In this document: positions 7,194-18,034 of the stretch, one piece after another | Position numbering within the stretch: position 1 is the stretch's first letter | Layout: every line of letters begins with the position of its first letter | Assembly (NCBI GenBank): GCA_026928325.1 | Contig: JAIXKS010000032.1 | Location: 62,001-126,000 of the forward strand | From: Chitinophagales bacterium | GTDB lineage: Bacteria > Bacteroidota > Bacteroidia > Chitinophagales > Saprospiraceae | DNA: 64,000 bases | Direction of reading: 5' to 3' | Made by a program: the position numbers and the translations under genes | The notes under the pieces: model-generated | Told to the model about the DNA's origin: nothing | What the model saw: only the letters and a program-made list of their open reading frames with translations | The model's database searches: none

Positions 7194-10100
7194 TTATTCG
7201 AGTATAATCATCTTTTTAGTATCTGTAAAATTACCGCTGTCGATCTTGTACATAAACACGCCCGTAGATCCTAAATCTTCCGTAGTAACAGTTACTGCAT
7301 TGATACCTTTATGGTAGAATGCTTGGATAGATTTAACGATTTTACCGGTTATGTCCATAATGGTAATCGTAGCATCCGCTGCTTCGGGCAATACAAACTC
7401 AATCTGTGTAGATGCATGGAAAGGATTCGGTTTATTCTGCATCAATTCATAACTTGAAGCTACTGTTCTTGGCATCAACTTAACATCCTTTTCTACTAAA
7501 TTTTGGTCATAAGCAACTGCCGGCGTAACCTTAGAAGAAATCTTCACGATATCTCCGGAAATTGTTGCTTTAGCTCTGAATTTAAGCGTAAATAATGCTG
7601 CATCTTTTGATAATGTAAATGGTGATTCCTTGTGCCAGCTAGTCGTAATGATACCAGCATCCATTCTATTCATACCAAAATTACTTTCGTCCATACCAGG
7701 CTGTAAGAATACGATATCTGATAATTCATACGCTTCTGGATTGAACTCCATCGTAAACTGATATCCTGACATTTCAGTAACTTCGCTAGTTTTAATATCT
7801 ACAGAAATTAAACCATCTTCATCACGATTGATCTGATTGGTCAATACTAATACGTCCTTGCTTCTGCTTTCTGTGACTGGATTATTCAAGTCATAAGTTG
7901 CAGATTGATTGACGTCACCGATTTTGATACCGATGAAATTCTGATTGGATTTATTCTCTGTCAAATTACTATAACTATAGCTTTCCGCAAATGGGAATGG
8001 CGATTGATTATTAGCAAAGGTTTGTCCTTGATTAATAAATCTCCAAGACTTCTGCCCATTCGGGAATTGAGTTGTTATTCCTAATATGAGCTTTCTGATT
8101 ACAGTTAAGTCAGAAGCAGTAACTCTTCCTGAATTATCGGCATCAGAAGCAATAATGAGTTCAGGTGATCCCAACAATTCCAAACCAAGGATATGTCGCT
8201 GAATCAACACTAAGTCTAAGGTAGAGACACCATTCATGATATCGTTATTATCCGATAATGACACCGTGTAATCATATCCCTTATTCAATTTATCAAGTAC
8301 GAATTGACCTTTATTATCTGTGTAAATCGATCTATTGTACTCGGGTTTGTTACTAGCCAATGTAACTTCGACATGCTTCATATCATGACCGTTAGATACG
8401 GCGCGTCCACTCACTACGATTTTGGTATTTGAATTATCCGGACATACATTGGCATTATCTTGAAGAATAATGGTTACTGTACAATAGTCCTGATTACCGG
8501 CAAGGTCTGTAACGGTCATATCTAAAGATATCTGTTGAGAAATACCATTAGGAATATCCGCACAAGTAAACATTCTACCTGAAGATTTCATAGATGGAAT
8601 CCATCGTTGAGCGATACCAGCTCTATATTCTAACTCAGTAGCCAAAACACCATTTCCTTTAAAGTAATGCTCTTCGTTGATTTTACTCAATACAGGAGTT
8701 GCTCCAAAGAATGTAAACCATAATTCTGATTTTGGCGTACAGTTATCATAAGAATCCTTATCAAAATCCTTAGCCCAAATCAATGCCGTACCATCAGAGT
8801 TCATGGTAGTAGTCGTTAGATACGTGATACAATATGGCGTTGGCTTTTTGCTTTCAATGACATTGACATTTTGAGTACAATAAGCTCTATTACCACACTT
8901 GTCTTCCACGATCCATTTGATAACATATTTACCAATCGGCATGGTTCTCCTAAATGTATGTGTTGAACCAGAATATAACTGAGTTAAACCATCTTCAGCA
9001 TAAACTGTATAATGCCAGATTAGATCATTTTCATTATCATTACAATCGTCCTTAGCGTACATTCTAATCTCGACTTCACCTTCACAATTACCATAAGCCG
9101 GAATTGTTCTATCTGTACAACCATCTAATGCGGATCCACTAGAACCGATAAATACTGGAGCTGTTTTATTAACAATTTTAATTACCTGGATATATTCGTA
9201 CCATCCTTGTCCTAATGTCGGCTCTACCTCATTATAAGTACACCAATCAAGCACAGTCCATGTTCTGATGATCTTTTCACAAGCACCATCGATGAGTTTA
9301 AATACCTGATCTTTATAACTTGCAGCGACAAGACCGCAATTTACTTCTTTGAATACGGGTTTGTTATACCCTGAAGGTAGTGATTCCGGAGTAAGTTCAG
9401 AATAACACTTCTCTGTCTCGTAATTTAACGGCCATCTAATATCACTTTCTTTAAATGGATTTTTATTGACCATCGTTATAACCTGAACACAAGAGTTTTT
9501 ATATCCTTGCTTATCGATAACGGTCCAAGTTCTTGTAATCGTACCTTCGCCACAATGGTTCAGGTTTTTATCATCCTGACGAGATAATCTGTCTATACCA
9601 CAATTATCTACATATTCTGGGTAACCAGTTATATCAATATTTTCATAATCGACATTACAATCTAGCGTGATATCAGCCGGACATTTTGTAATGTATGGCG
9701 GCAATTTATCATCAACTTTAACCTCTACCATACATACATTCGTATTGCCATGAACGTCAGTCACTCTCATTTCTACCATAACAGTAGTACCCACTTCTTC
9801 ACAACAAAATTCAATTTCAGGTGTAAATTTAGTTGTTCCAATTCCGCATTTATCGGTCATTTTTCTAGCATCGAATCTCAAAACACCGCAGTTATCTGAA
9901 CTACCATCATCTAAAGATTCTGCTTTTACTATTGCACGACCATTACCTGAAAGCGAGGCTACAGAATGTTTGTCACAAACAGCGACAGGTCTCACATCAT
10001 CAATAACCGTAACTTTATAAATGCATTCTGAGCTATTACCACAAGCATCGGTAACTGTCCATTTAACCCAGTTTACACCAAGATTTAAGGAAGTAATCGT

Positions 10101-12518
10101 ACCATTTTTTTGATTAACGCCGGCAGTTACAAAATCGTCTTCATTAATATCATAACTATTATATGAAAGCGTATAAGTCAGATTTTCAGAACACTCGCGG
10201 ATGATCTCCGGTCTTACTGCTGCATAAACTGCATCACATGAATTAGCATCTGTAGAAATGGTTACATCTTCAGGGCATTTCAATTCTGGGCCTTCGTTAT
10301 CCATAACTTTAATAATCTGATTATGAATAATTACGCTACCTGAACACCATTCCAATACTTTGTGAGTACGAATGATTTTATAAGAGTTTTCACAAATATC
10401 AATTCTTGCATCCACTGGATCAGTAATCTGTACATTATCACAGAAATGACCTTGAGGCACACCAGTAACAGACACAGGCGGTATGATTTTTCCGTAATCA
10501 AAACAAGATAATGCCGGAGGATTACTACCAAGACCATCAAAGTTTGGTGGGAAAGTCATCGTAGAAAGGCTATTTCTGTAGATGTAGATATATTGACAAC
10601 AAGGAGTAGCTAGATTTCCACCTTGGTCAGTACCAGTCCAACATCTTTTTATAACTTTAGAGTAAATAGAAGCACAATCTTCTTCAACAACTTCATCCTT
10701 AAATACCATGGTTGCATCAACACAATTGTCGATTCCTTTAACCAAATACGTATTATTATCAACCTTAACTGAAGTTACTTCATTATTCGTTGGGAATGGA
10801 ATATAAGCACCTGATTGGTTAAATATAAGATGTACATTATTGATAGTTCCCCCTGTACCTGAAACATGGTCAAAGATCGATACTCTCCATATACCTGTAA
10901 GTGGTTGCCCTACAAAAACAGACAAGGAATTTACGGGTTGGAATCTTCCTGCTACAGCTGGTGTAACCGCACCTTGGCAATCTACAGGTATTCCGTCATC
11001 ATCGAAGGTTGCCATAATATTGTTACCATTACAAGATAATCCCAAGAACAATGGAACTGTCGTACCATCTGGGCTTGTGATCTGAGCAGATAATTGAGAA
11101 ACATCTGCGTGTGTAATGTCAAGAAATACATCCAACTTAGTAATAGTCGTTCCATCAGGGAAATTTCCTACCTGAATATCAATATCCTTTCTTTCTGAAT
11201 CGGTAGTACCAATATTTTTATTAGCTGGAAGAATATCGGCAGCGACAGGGATTAATGAAGAAAGCTTCGATCCCGGACTCAAATCTGATTCACAATTCGC
11301 ATAAATATTTCCACATACCAATTGAGGCCCCAATTTATCTTCAACTAAGATTTCTCCCCAACAACTGTTGCCATCAGGAGCTATGATTTTCACTTCTAAG
11401 CGTTGTCCGATATTCGCTCTTGTCACCTTATTACCAAGGTTTTGCCCATTTTTACCGGTAATCACAACTACATATTTGCCAAAACATCCATAATGATCTC
11501 CTTCAAGAACCATCTCAGGTGTGATTTCAACTTCACAATCGCCATCCATAGAAACTTGAATTAAATCATTACAAGCTAATGCGTTATTGCCACTATTGTA
11601 TTCGTTTACAACTACGTTAAATGCACAAGTTGTAGTCACACCATTGGCGTCAATGATATTAAATGCAAGTGGTGTAATTCCTATTGGGAAGAAGTCACCT
11701 TCCTTATAGTTGTTTAACACATTGATATACTTATATTCATTGGGAACTCCCGTGATATAAAATATAGCTTCTGAAGGAGTTACACCAGGAGCACCAGACC
11801 AGATTTCCTGATTAAATGACACCGGACAATTTGAAGCAGTAACTGTCAAAGCACCAGTACCCGGTGCATATCCTGCATCGTTCATTCCCATTTTAAAGAT
11901 GCTAATATAAGGAGCATTAGCCACGACTTCCATGATATAAGAAGATCCTGCCGGAATCATGATATTGACACCAGCCGGAATATTGGCTGTGTACAATGAA
12001 CGATTCAAATTAGGAACAGTAGCTACATAATTGCCAATCAAGTCTCCAGATAGTGTGTAGAAATTAAACTTCACTAGTGGATTGTTAACTGATTCATATA
12101 CGCCAACCGTGATGGAAGCAATCCGCATATCAGTAGGTCCGGTATGTTGGAATGTCCTTCTATATACTGTTTGACCAGATGAGCAATATTTCGTACTATT
12201 AACTACTGTGGAATTAATCGTCGAAACGGTACTTAACGGTGTAGTAACAAAAGAAGGAAATGAAAATCCAAAATTATTGACAACTACGCCACACGCTCCC
12301 GGATCCAAATCAAATACCAAAGGGTCCGGACATGGAGGTGCATAATAAACACCGGCCCATGGAACCAATTGCTGGAAAGTCAGCGAATGTTTTGAAGTAG
12401 CAGAAAGCACATTTTCAGTTGACTTTGACTTGATATTCTTACTGTTGTAAGAACCCATTCCGGCTATCAAAGCTGTGCTCAAAATCGTAAGCATAAAAAT
12501 GGTGAAAAATTTTTTCAT
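7194..12518 (-). CDS. giant secreted multidomain protein with T9SS sorting domain
   Basis: 1774 residues with a Sec signal peptide (about 1-20). The order of recognisable parts is: an N-terminal beta-rich region; a proprotein-convertase P-like domain (about 430-570, with TDSERKDIDIQV and GIWRVSIFDH); several Cys-containing HYR/Ig-like repeats (about 740-1350, typical phrases LKCPEDVTI and WTVTDACGN); a short carboxypeptidase-regulatory-like segment; a dockerin-like segment (about 1420-1485, two Asp-rich repeats around STLDLVLIQRHILG and DADNSGRVTASD); a cohesin-like beta domain (about 1550-1670); and a T9SS type A sorting domain (about 1693-1774, NKPNPFHASTQIEF). It is therefore expected on the cell surface or released. 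Many Cys residues suggest disulfides. Its role is probably adhesion or surface-matrix binding; no catalytic domain is seen. Confidence 0.85.
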   Translation of the reverse strand: MKKFFTIFMLTILSTALIAGMGSYNSKNIKSKSTENVLSATSKHSLTFQQLVPWAGVYYAPPCPDPLVFDLDPGACGVVVNNFGFSFPSFVTTPLSTVSTINSTVVNSTKYCSSGQTVYRRTFQHTGPTDMRIASITVGVYESVNNPLVKFNFYTLSGDLIGNYVATVPNLNRSLYTANIPAGVNIMIPAGSSYIMEVVANAPYISIFKMGMNDAGYAPGTGALTVTASNCPVSFNQEIWSGAPGVTPSEAIFYITGVPNEYKYINVLNNYKEGDFFPIGITPLAFNIIDANGVTTTCAFNVVVNEYNSGNNALACNDLIQVSMDGDCEVEITPEMVLEGDHYGCFGKYVVVITGKNGQNLGNKVTRANIGQRLEVKIIAPDGNSCWGEILVEDKLGPQLVCGNIYANCESDLSPGSKLSSLIPVAADILPANKNIGTTDSERKDIDIQVGNFPDGTTITKLDVFLDITHADVSQLSAQITSPDGTTVPLFLGLSCNGNNIMATFDDDGIPVDCQGAVTPAVAGRFQPVNSLSVFVGQPLTGIWRVSIFDHVSGTGGTINNVHLIFNQSGAYIPFPTNNEVTSVKVDNNTYLVKGIDNCVDATMVFKDEVVEEDCASIYSKVIKRCWTGTDQGGNLATPCCQYIYIYRNSLSTMTFPPNFDGLGSNPPALSCFDYGKIIPPVSVTGVPQGHFCDNVQITDPVDARIDICENSYKIIRTHKVLEWCSGSVIIHNQIIKVMDNEGPELKCPEDVTISTDANSCDAVYAAVRPEIIRECSENLTYTLSYNSYDINEDDFVTAGVNQKNGTITSLNLGVNWVKWTVTDACGNSSECIYKVTVIDDVRPVAVCDKHSVASLSGNGRAIVKAESLDDGSSDNCGVLRFDARKMTDKCGIGTTKFTPEIEFCCEEVGTTVMVEMRVTDVHGNTNVCMVEVKVDDKLPPYITKCPADITLDCNVDYENIDITGYPEYVDNCGIDRLSRQDDKNLNHCGEGTITRTWTVIDKQGYKNSCVQVITMVNKNPFKESDIRWPLNYETEKCYSELTPESLPSGYNKPVFKEVNCGLVAASYKDQVFKLIDGACEKIIRTWTVLDWCTYNEVEPTLGQGWYEYIQVIKIVNKTAPVFIGSSGSALDGCTDRTIPAYGNCEGEVEIRMYAKDDCNDNENDLIWHYTVYAEDGLTQLYSGSTHTFRRTMPIGKYVIKWIVEDKCGNRAYCTQNVNVIESKKPTPYCITYLTTTTMNSDGTALIWAKDFDKDSYDNCTPKSELWFTFFGATPVLSKINEEHYFKGNGVLATELEYRAGIAQRWIPSMKSSGRMFTCADIPNGISQQISLDMTVTDLAGNQDYCTVTIILQDNANVCPDNSNTKIVVSGRAVSNGHDMKHVEVTLASNKPEYNRSIYTDNKGQFVLDKLNKGYDYTVSLSDNNDIMNGVSTLDLVLIQRHILGLELLGSPELIIASDADNSGRVTASDLTVIRKLILGITTQFPNGQKSWRFINQGQTFANNQSPFPFAESYSYSNLTENKSNQNFIGIKIGDVNQSATYDLNNPVTESRSKDVLVLTNQINRDEDGLISVDIKTSEVTEMSGYQFTMEFNPEAYELSDIVFLQPGMDESNFGMNRMDAGIITTSWHKESPFTLSKDAALFTLKFRAKATISGDIVKISSKVTPAVAYDQNLVEKDVKLMPRTVASSYELMQNKPNPFHASTQIEFVLPEAADATITIMDITGKIVKSIQAFYHKGINAVTVTTEDLGSTGVFMYKIDSGNFTDTKKMIILE

Positions 12519-12865
12519 TTTTTTTGACTTTAATGGTGATTATCGATTGAAATATTTAATCCATTGAATTAAGAAAAAATAATTTTAAAAAATAAAGATT
12601 ATATAATTAATTGATTTACAACTTTTTGAATTAATCTTTTAATAATTAATTTTTTAAAATCTTACACTCTATTAAATATGCAAACATTATACCAATTAGT
12701 AATGTATCTCTTATACTTAAAGGGTTAAAACCAGATTGTATTGATTGAACAATAAGTCTAATATATAAAAATATTACTTCATAGACGACCCGTTAATACG
12801 AGTTGTCCCATCGATACCTCCAAAATGTAACTCCAATTTGTTAGGAAATTATTATCTAATTATTT
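12519..12865. other. divergent intergenic region
   Basis: 347 bp, very AT-rich, between the leftward giant gene and the rightward methyltransferase. It must hold the promoter of the giant gene, but no clear TAnnTTTG on the minus strand was found. No frame looks coding. Confidence 0.5.
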
Positions 12866-12873
12866 TACCTTTG
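12866..12873 (+). promoter_or_regulatory. TAnnTTTG -7 element almost touching a start codon
   Basis: TACCTTTG ends 4 nt before the ATG at 12878. With the usual spacing of a -7 element, transcription would begin at or next to the start codon, giving a leaderless mRNA. Confidence 0.55.
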
Positions 12874-12877
12874 AGCC

Positions 12878-13696
12878 ATGAAGTGGCATCAGTTAAAATC
12901 CTTTATACAATTCTATCTTAAAGCCCATACCATTTATAATGTGCAATCGGGTTTTCTGTATCAACTTTTGCATGAAGGATTAGATACGTCCAAAACCTAT
13001 TATATTTATGACAAGTTTGAAAGCCTCAGAATAAAGCTTTTAAAAAACGATGCGATGATTGAAGTGAATGATTACGGAGCAGGTAGTCATGTCCTAGGCC
13101 AATCGGAAAGGAAAATATCTCAAATTGCAGCCACTTCCCTATCTGACAAGAATAAATGCCGCATTTTATTTCAATTGGTTGAATACTTCAATTGTAAACA
13201 AGTCCTCGAATTAGGAACTTCCCTTGGCATTTCTTCACTTTACCTTGCTGCTCCTGCTAAAGATATTCAAGTCCGTACCATCGAAGGAGATCCTCATATT
13301 GCCGAAATTGCAAAAAATATCCATGCAGATGCGGGCATGACCAATATTCAAATTATACAAGGGAGATTTCAGGATGTTTTAAGTGATGTTCTCCGCAAAT
13401 CTCATCGCATCGATCTCGCATTTATTGATGGACATCATTCAGAGCTCCCAACTATCGACTATTTTGACCAAATCCTGCAATACAGCCATCGTGATACGAT
13501 CCTGGTTATTGACGATATATATTGGTCTGAAGAGATGACTCGAGCTTGGCAAAAGATTGTCCATCACCCAGAAGTTACCTTAGCATTGGACTTGTATAGT
13601 ATAGGCATCGTCTTTTTAAATAAAAACCTTAGCAAGCAATACGTACGGTATATACCTTACCACTACAAACCTTGGAAAATCGGTTTATTTGGTTAA
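12878..13696 (+). CDS. class I SAM-dependent methyltransferase
   Basis: 272 residues. The Rossmann motif I is VLELGTSLGISSLYLA (about residues 109-124). An acidic end of strand 2 (TIEGDP) and a motif with acidic residues (IDLAFIDGHHSE) follow, as in O-methyltransferase/Methyltransf_24 proteins. The first about 100 residues are a helical cap. The substrate is unknown; small-molecule O-methylation is the usual role of relatives. It is monocistronic, facing convergently toward purE, and its promoter lies only 4 nt upstream of the ATG. Confidence 0.8.
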   Translation: MKWHQLKSFIQFYLKAHTIYNVQSGFLYQLLHEGLDTSKTYYIYDKFESLRIKLLKNDAMIEVNDYGAGSHVLGQSERKISQIAATSLSDKNKCRILFQLVEYFNCKQVLELGTSLGISSLYLAAPAKDIQVRTIEGDPHIAEIAKNIHADAGMTNIQIIQGRFQDVLSDVLRKSHRIDLAFIDGHHSELPTIDYFDQILQYSHRDTILVIDDIYWSEEMTRAWQKIVHHPEVTLALDLYSIGIVFLNKNLSKQYVRYIPYHYKPWKIGLFG

Positions 13697-13718
13697 AAGT
13701 AAAACTCTTGGCAAGCCA

Positions 13719-14225
13719 TTACTTTCTAAGAGCTGCCAAGTTAGCGACCTTATCCAAGACTGCATCTCGAAGACTTTCTTTGTATGCTAGTAACTTCGAA
13801 TATAAATCCTGATTGTGCGATGCTAAAATAGAAACTGCCAATATACCAGCATTTTTAGCACCATTCAAAGCAACCGTTGCTACTGGAATGCCTCCTGGCA
13901 TTTGTAAGATGGATAAAATAGAGTCCCAACCATCGATAGAATTGGAAGATTTGATAGGTACGCCTATGACGGGCAGTGCCGTAATGGAAGCCACCATACC
14001 CGGCAAATGCGCCGCACCTCCTGCTCCTGCTATGATAACTTTTATACCTCGATCAGCTGCTTTGCGCGCAAATTCAAACATCCGTTCAGGTGTTCGATGT
14101 GCAGAAACAATCGTCATTTCATAGGGCACATTAAAACTATCCAATATATCCGCAGCTTGTTGCATTACCGGAAGATCTGAATCCGAGCCCATGATTATAC
14201 TTACGTGAATATCTGTTACCATCAT
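13719..14225 (-). CDS. purE: 5-(carboxyamino)imidazole ribonucleotide mutase
   Basis: 168 residues, the normal length of class I PurE, which converts N5-CAIR to CAIR in de novo purine synthesis. Conserved features are the N-terminal [21 protein letters not shown], the glycine-rich [12 protein letters not shown], and a C-terminal segment with GAKNAGILA. Two adjacent ATGs occur at 14225 and 14222; either may be used. The start lies 1 nt after the purK stop, so the two genes form an operon in which the products act in consecutive steps. The protein is cytosolic. Confidence 0.96.
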   Translation of the reverse strand: MMVTDIHVSIIMGSDSDLPVMQQAADILDSFNVPYEMTIVSAHRTPERMFEFARKAADRGIKVIIAGAGGAAHLPGMVASITALPVIGVPIKSSNSIDGWDSILSILQMPGGIPVATVALNGAKNAGILAVSILASHNQDLYSKLLAYKESLRDAVLDKVANLAALRK

Positions 14226-14226
14226 A

Positions 14227-15369
14227 TTATGCTGTTACTTTTAATAATTCTTTTACTTTCAATGCTGTTGTTATTGCCTTATCTAAGGAAGTATCCACGA
14301 CTGTCACATGTCCCATTTTTCTAAAAGGTTTGGTTGTTTTCTTCCCGTACAAATGGATACTAACGCCGGGAATTTCGAGACAAGTCTCTATATTGGTATA
14401 AATAACTGGCCCACTATAATCCGGTTCGCCCAACAAATTAATCATTACAGCTGGCAAAACCTGTTCTGTACCAACTAATGGCAAATCGAGCAAGGCTCTA
14501 AGATGCATTTCGAACTGGGAAACATAACATGCTTCAATCGTGTGGTGGCCCGAATTGTGAGGCCTTGGCGCCACTTCATTAACCAAGATTCTACCCTGAT
14601 TATCAACAAATAATTCCACTGCCAAAAGACCAACAACCCCAAGCTCATCTGCTACACTCACGGCCAATTCTGCGGCTATTCTTTGATCTTGAGCACTTAA
14701 AGAAGATGGACTAAATAAGTATTCGACCAGATTTGCTTCCGGATGGAAATTCATTTCCACCACCGGATAAGTAACGCACTGTCCTGACGGATTTCTAGCG
14801 ACAATCACTGCAATTTCCTTATTGATATCTACCAAGCTCTCCACGATACTTTCTGATTCGAATAACGGATCAGAAGAAGCGCGAACGACTTGAACCCCAC
14901 GTCCATCATAACCTTCTGTCCTCAGTTTTTGGACAAACGGAAAAGCGAGCACACCAGCATCTATATCGTTCCGAATGGCCTCCTTACTTTTATATACTGT
15001 AAACTCCGACGTAGGAAAACCCATGCCTTCATAAAAAATCTTTTGTTTTCCCTTATCTCTAATGATATTTAACGCAGAAGGAGAAGGATACACCTTTTTG
15101 CCCATTTTTTCGAGGGCTTCTAGCGCCTCTACATTGACATTTTCGATTTCGATGGTGATGATATCCATGTTTTTGCCAAATTCTAAGACATCATCATAAG
15201 CGGTAATATCACCTTTCACAAAGTTGGCACACACATCCCAAGCAGGAAAGGATTCGTCCTTTTCCATCACATGGAGATTGAGTCCTAACCTACTACCCGC
15301 TTGACATAACATCTTCCCTAGCTGACCACCGCCGAGGATTCCAATTTTTTGGTTGATTTTTTGATTCAC
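14227..15369 (-). CDS. purK: 5-(carboxyamino)imidazole ribonucleotide synthase
   Basis: 380 residues of an ATP-grasp enzyme that makes N5-CAIR from AIR, bicarbonate and ATP. The N-terminal [16 protein letters not shown] is the hallmark of PurK, and the central and C-terminal parts carry the ATP-grasp metal and nucleotide residues (for example [18 protein letters not shown]). It is the first gene of the purK-purE operon; a TATCTTTG -7 element lies 24 nt upstream. No unusual features. Confidence 0.96.
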   Translation of the reverse strand: MNQKINQKIGILGGGQLGKMLCQAGSRLGLNLHVMEKDESFPAWDVCANFVKGDITAYDDVLEFGKNMDIITIEIENVNVEALEALEKMGKKVYPSPSALNIIRDKGKQKIFYEGMGFPTSEFTVYKSKEAIRNDIDAGVLAFPFVQKLRTEGYDGRGVQVVRASSDPLFESESIVESLVDINKEIAVIVARNPSGQCVTYPVVEMNFHPEANLVEYLFSPSSLSAQDQRIAAELAVSVADELGVVGLLAVELFVDNQGRILVNEVAPRPHNSGHHTIEACYVSQFEMHLRALLDLPLVGTEQVLPAVMINLLGEPDYSGPVIYTNIETCLEIPGVSIHLYGKKTTKPFRKMGHVTVVDTSLDKAITTALKVKELLKVTA

Positions 15370-15393
15370 GTTTTTAGTTTACTTTTTGGAATG

Positions 15394-15401
15394 CAAAGAT
15401 A
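15394..15401 (-). promoter_or_regulatory. TAnnTTTG -7 promoter element of purK-purE
   Basis: On the minus strand this reads TATCTTTG, 24 nt before the purK start. Confidence 0.6.
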
Positions 15402-15463
15402 AGATTATTTTAAACGCTTTGGGTATATCTTCAAATGTACACTAAAAATAATAAATAATCATG

Positions 15464-15471
15464 TATCTTTA
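15464..15471 (+). promoter_or_regulatory. -7-like promoter element of hutU
   Basis: TATCTTTA (one mismatch to TAnnTTTG), 20 nt before the ATG at 15492. Confidence 0.45.
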
Positions 15472-15491
15472 CACCATAAAACATAGATTAT

Positions 15492-17519
15492 ATGTCAAAA
15501 TCCGAATTTACAGTTAAACTTAAAGAAGGTATCCCTCCTACCTTACCTGAAATAAAAAAGCCAGATAAAAAATTACCTCATGCACCTTATCGAAATATTA
15601 AAGGTGTTCTAAGTGAAGAGGAAATGAAATTGGCTGTTCAAAATGCGCTGAGATATTTTGAGCCACAACACCACGAGATTCTAGCCAAAGAGTTTTATAA
15701 GGAACTCAAGGAACACGGGAGAATCTATATGTATCGCTACCTTCCAGAGTACGATATGCATGCGCGCCCAATAGAAAATTATGCAGCTAAAAGCCAACAA
15801 GCCGCTGCTATCATGCTGATGATTCAAAATAATCTGGATCCAAAGGTGGCCAAATATCCTCAAGAATTGATCACCTACGGAGGAAATGGAGCTGTATTTC
15901 AAAACTGGGCACAATATAGGCTGACCATGAAATATCTTTCCGAAATGACCGACGAACAAACCCTAGTGTTGTATTCCGGTCATCCACTTGGATTATTTCC
16001 ATCTAGTAAAAAAGCACCTAGACTCGTCGTGACTAATGGCATGATGATTCCTAATTATTCTAAAAAAGAAGATTGGAATAAATATAACGCCCTTGGAGTG
16101 ACTCAATACGGGCAAATGACTGCCGGTTCATTTATGTATATCGGACCTCAAGGCATCGTACACGGTACGACCATTACTTTGCTCAATGCCGGAAGGCGAA
16201 TGGAACTTGGGCAAGATGACCTTTCGGGAATTGTATTCGTAACATCTGGTCTTGGCGGTATGTCTGGCGCACAATCCATCGCAGCGACCATCACCGGCTG
16301 CGTAGGTGTCATCGCTGAAGTGGACAAAAATGCCATCAATCAAAGAATAGCAGATGGTTATATCCTTAAAGAGCATGTATATTCGGATATGCCTCAACTC
16401 TTAGACAAAATAAGAGTGGCAAAAACCCAAAAAGACGCTGTGGCCTTAGTTTACTACGGCAATATAGTCGATTTATTAGAGGCTTTAGCCAAAAGTGATA
16501 TTCATATTGAACTGGGTTCAGACCAAACGTCCTTACATAATATTGATGATTTAGGGTATTGCCCGGTCGGATATACCTTTGAAGAAGCACAGCAATTAAT
16601 GGCAGAAGATAAGCCGAAATTTATGGATGAGATCAAAAAATCGCTCATTCGCCATGTTAAAGCCATCAATCTACTCAGTAAAAAGGGTATGTATTTTTGG
16701 GATTATGGCAATGCTTTCCTCAAAGAAGCGGGAGAAGCAGGAGCGGATATTTGGGCTGACAAAAGACGGCTATCCTATAAATACCCTTCTTATGTTCAAG
16801 ATATCCTCGGGCCATTATGTTTTGACTATGGTTTTGGACCATTTAGATGGGTTTGCCTATCTGGTAAAACAGAAGATCTTTATAAATCCGACAAAATCGC
16901 CGGAAAAATATTAAAAAAGATTTATAAGCATGCACCAGAAGAGATCCGTGGACAACTCAATGACAACATCCTTTGGATAAAAAATGCCAAAACAAACCTA
17001 CCTATTGTTGGATCTAAATCAAGAATTCTCTATGCCGATGCAGAAGGAAGGATTAAAATCGCCCTTGCCTTTAATAAGGCCATCAAGATGGGCATAATAT
17101 CTGGACCTATCGTATTGGGACGCGACCATCATGATGTTTCAGGTACAGATTCGCCTTTCCGAGAAACTTCCAATATCTATGACGGATCTCAATTTACGGC
17201 AGATATGGCGGTGCACAACTTCGTGGGAGATGCATTTCGCGGTGCTACGTGGGTGTCTTTACACAATGGCGGTGGCGTCGGCTGGGGTGAAGTCATCAAT
17301 GGAGGCTTTGGCATGGTCATAGACGGCACAAAACAAGCAGCTAAAAACATCAAAAGCATGTTATATTGGGATGTCAATAATGGTATCGCACGTAGGAGTT
17401 GGGCTAGAAATAAAGAAGCCCTATTTGCTATCCAGAGAGCCATGGACGAAAATCCAAACCTTCGCGTGACACTTCCAAACTTAGTTGACAATAGCATTCT
17501 AGATAAAATCATCAAATAG
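15492..17519 (+). CDS. hutU: urocanate hydratase
   Basis: 675 residues, matching the long urocanase form of Bacteroidota. The enzyme hydrates urocanate to imidazolonepropionate in histidine breakdown, using a tightly bound NAD+. Family-typical segments are ITYGGNGAVFQNWAQYRL, LYSGHPLGLFPS, VTNGMMIPNYS, MTAGSFMYIGPQGIVHGT, FVTSGLGGMSGAQ and the late SLHNGGGVGWGEVINGGFG. No other hut gene is present in the window, so the rest of the pathway must be elsewhere. It is followed 7 bp later by a small membrane protein gene, likely co-transcribed. Confidence 0.95.
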   Translation: MSKSEFTVKLKEGIPPTLPEIKKPDKKLPHAPYRNIKGVLSEEEMKLAVQNALRYFEPQHHEILAKEFYKELKEHGRIYMYRYLPEYDMHARPIENYAAKSQQAAAIMLMIQNNLDPKVAKYPQELITYGGNGAVFQNWAQYRLTMKYLSEMTDEQTLVLYSGHPLGLFPSSKKAPRLVVTNGMMIPNYSKKEDWNKYNALGVTQYGQMTAGSFMYIGPQGIVHGTTITLLNAGRRMELGQDDLSGIVFVTSGLGGMSGAQSIAATITGCVGVIAEVDKNAINQRIADGYILKEHVYSDMPQLLDKIRVAKTQKDAVALVYYGNIVDLLEALAKSDIHIELGSDQTSLHNIDDLGYCPVGYTFEEAQQLMAEDKPKFMDEIKKSLIRHVKAINLLSKKGMYFWDYGNAFLKEAGEAGADIWADKRRLSYKYPSYVQDILGPLCFDYGFGPFRWVCLSGKTEDLYKSDKIAGKILKKIYKHAPEEIRGQLNDNILWIKNAKTNLPIVGSKSRILYADAEGRIKIALAFNKAIKMGIISGPIVLGRDHHDVSGTDSPFRETSNIYDGSQFTADMAVHNFVGDAFRGATWVSLHNGGGVGWGEVINGGFGMVIDGTKQAAKNIKSMLYWDVNNGIARRSWARNKEALFAIQRAMDENPNLRVTLPNLVDNSILDKIIK

Positions 17520-17526
17520 TAAGTAT

Positions 17527-18024
17527 ATGCTGGAAAAATGCAAAGTTATCTACAAAGGAGATATTGCCACCGCTAAATTCTACATATTAGTAGCAGGGAT
17601 TCTACTTTTATTTGCATTGATCTTGACTTTCTTGGTCTCGGGACCGGGATATATGATTTTAAGTATGGGCTTGTATATCCTTACGGCATATTGCCTTGGC
17701 AAAGGCATCTTTATGTGGGTCTCCTATGGACAAAGATTGAAGTTTTACAACACCTTATCTGAATTGGATCCTACCTTTCGGCAAGGAGAAATCACTTATA
17801 CAGAATATCGAATTTTGAAAAAACAAAAGAACCGTCGCGGTTATATTTATACTGTAATTCTAAGTTCGTTTTTTGCCTTTTTCGGTGCATTTGCAACTCA
17901 GAAAGGCCTGATTATGGGTTCAGCTATTCCAATTGCCCTGATTTCCGGATTGGAAATCGGGCTTGGATTGTTGACTGAATTCAGACTCAGTATTTTTCTA
18001 AGAAGTTTAAAAAAATCAGAATAA
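17527..18024 (+). CDS. small integral membrane protein
   Basis: 165 residues with four likely membrane segments (about 20-42, 44-65, 105-125 and 130-150) and a cytosolic loop between the second and third that is rich in charged residues (GQRLKFYNTLSELD). No recognised family. It starts 7 bp after hutU and may share its transcript; a role in histidine catabolism is not implied by sequence. It ends convergently with the following minus-strand gene. Confidence 0.7.
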   Translation: MLEKCKVIYKGDIATAKFYILVAGILLLFALILTFLVSGPGYMILSMGLYILTAYCLGKGIFMWVSYGQRLKFYNTLSELDPTFRQGEITYTEYRILKKQKNRRGYIYTVILSSFFAFFGAFATQKGLIMGSAIPIALISGLEIGLGLLTEFRLSIFLRSLKKSE

Positions 18025-18034
18025 CCATAATCTG

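Noticed and set aside
13707..13740. Inverted repeat CTTGGCA/TGCCAAG after the methyltransferase
   Set aside because: It overlaps the purE coding end and lacks a T-tract, so a terminator role is unsupported.
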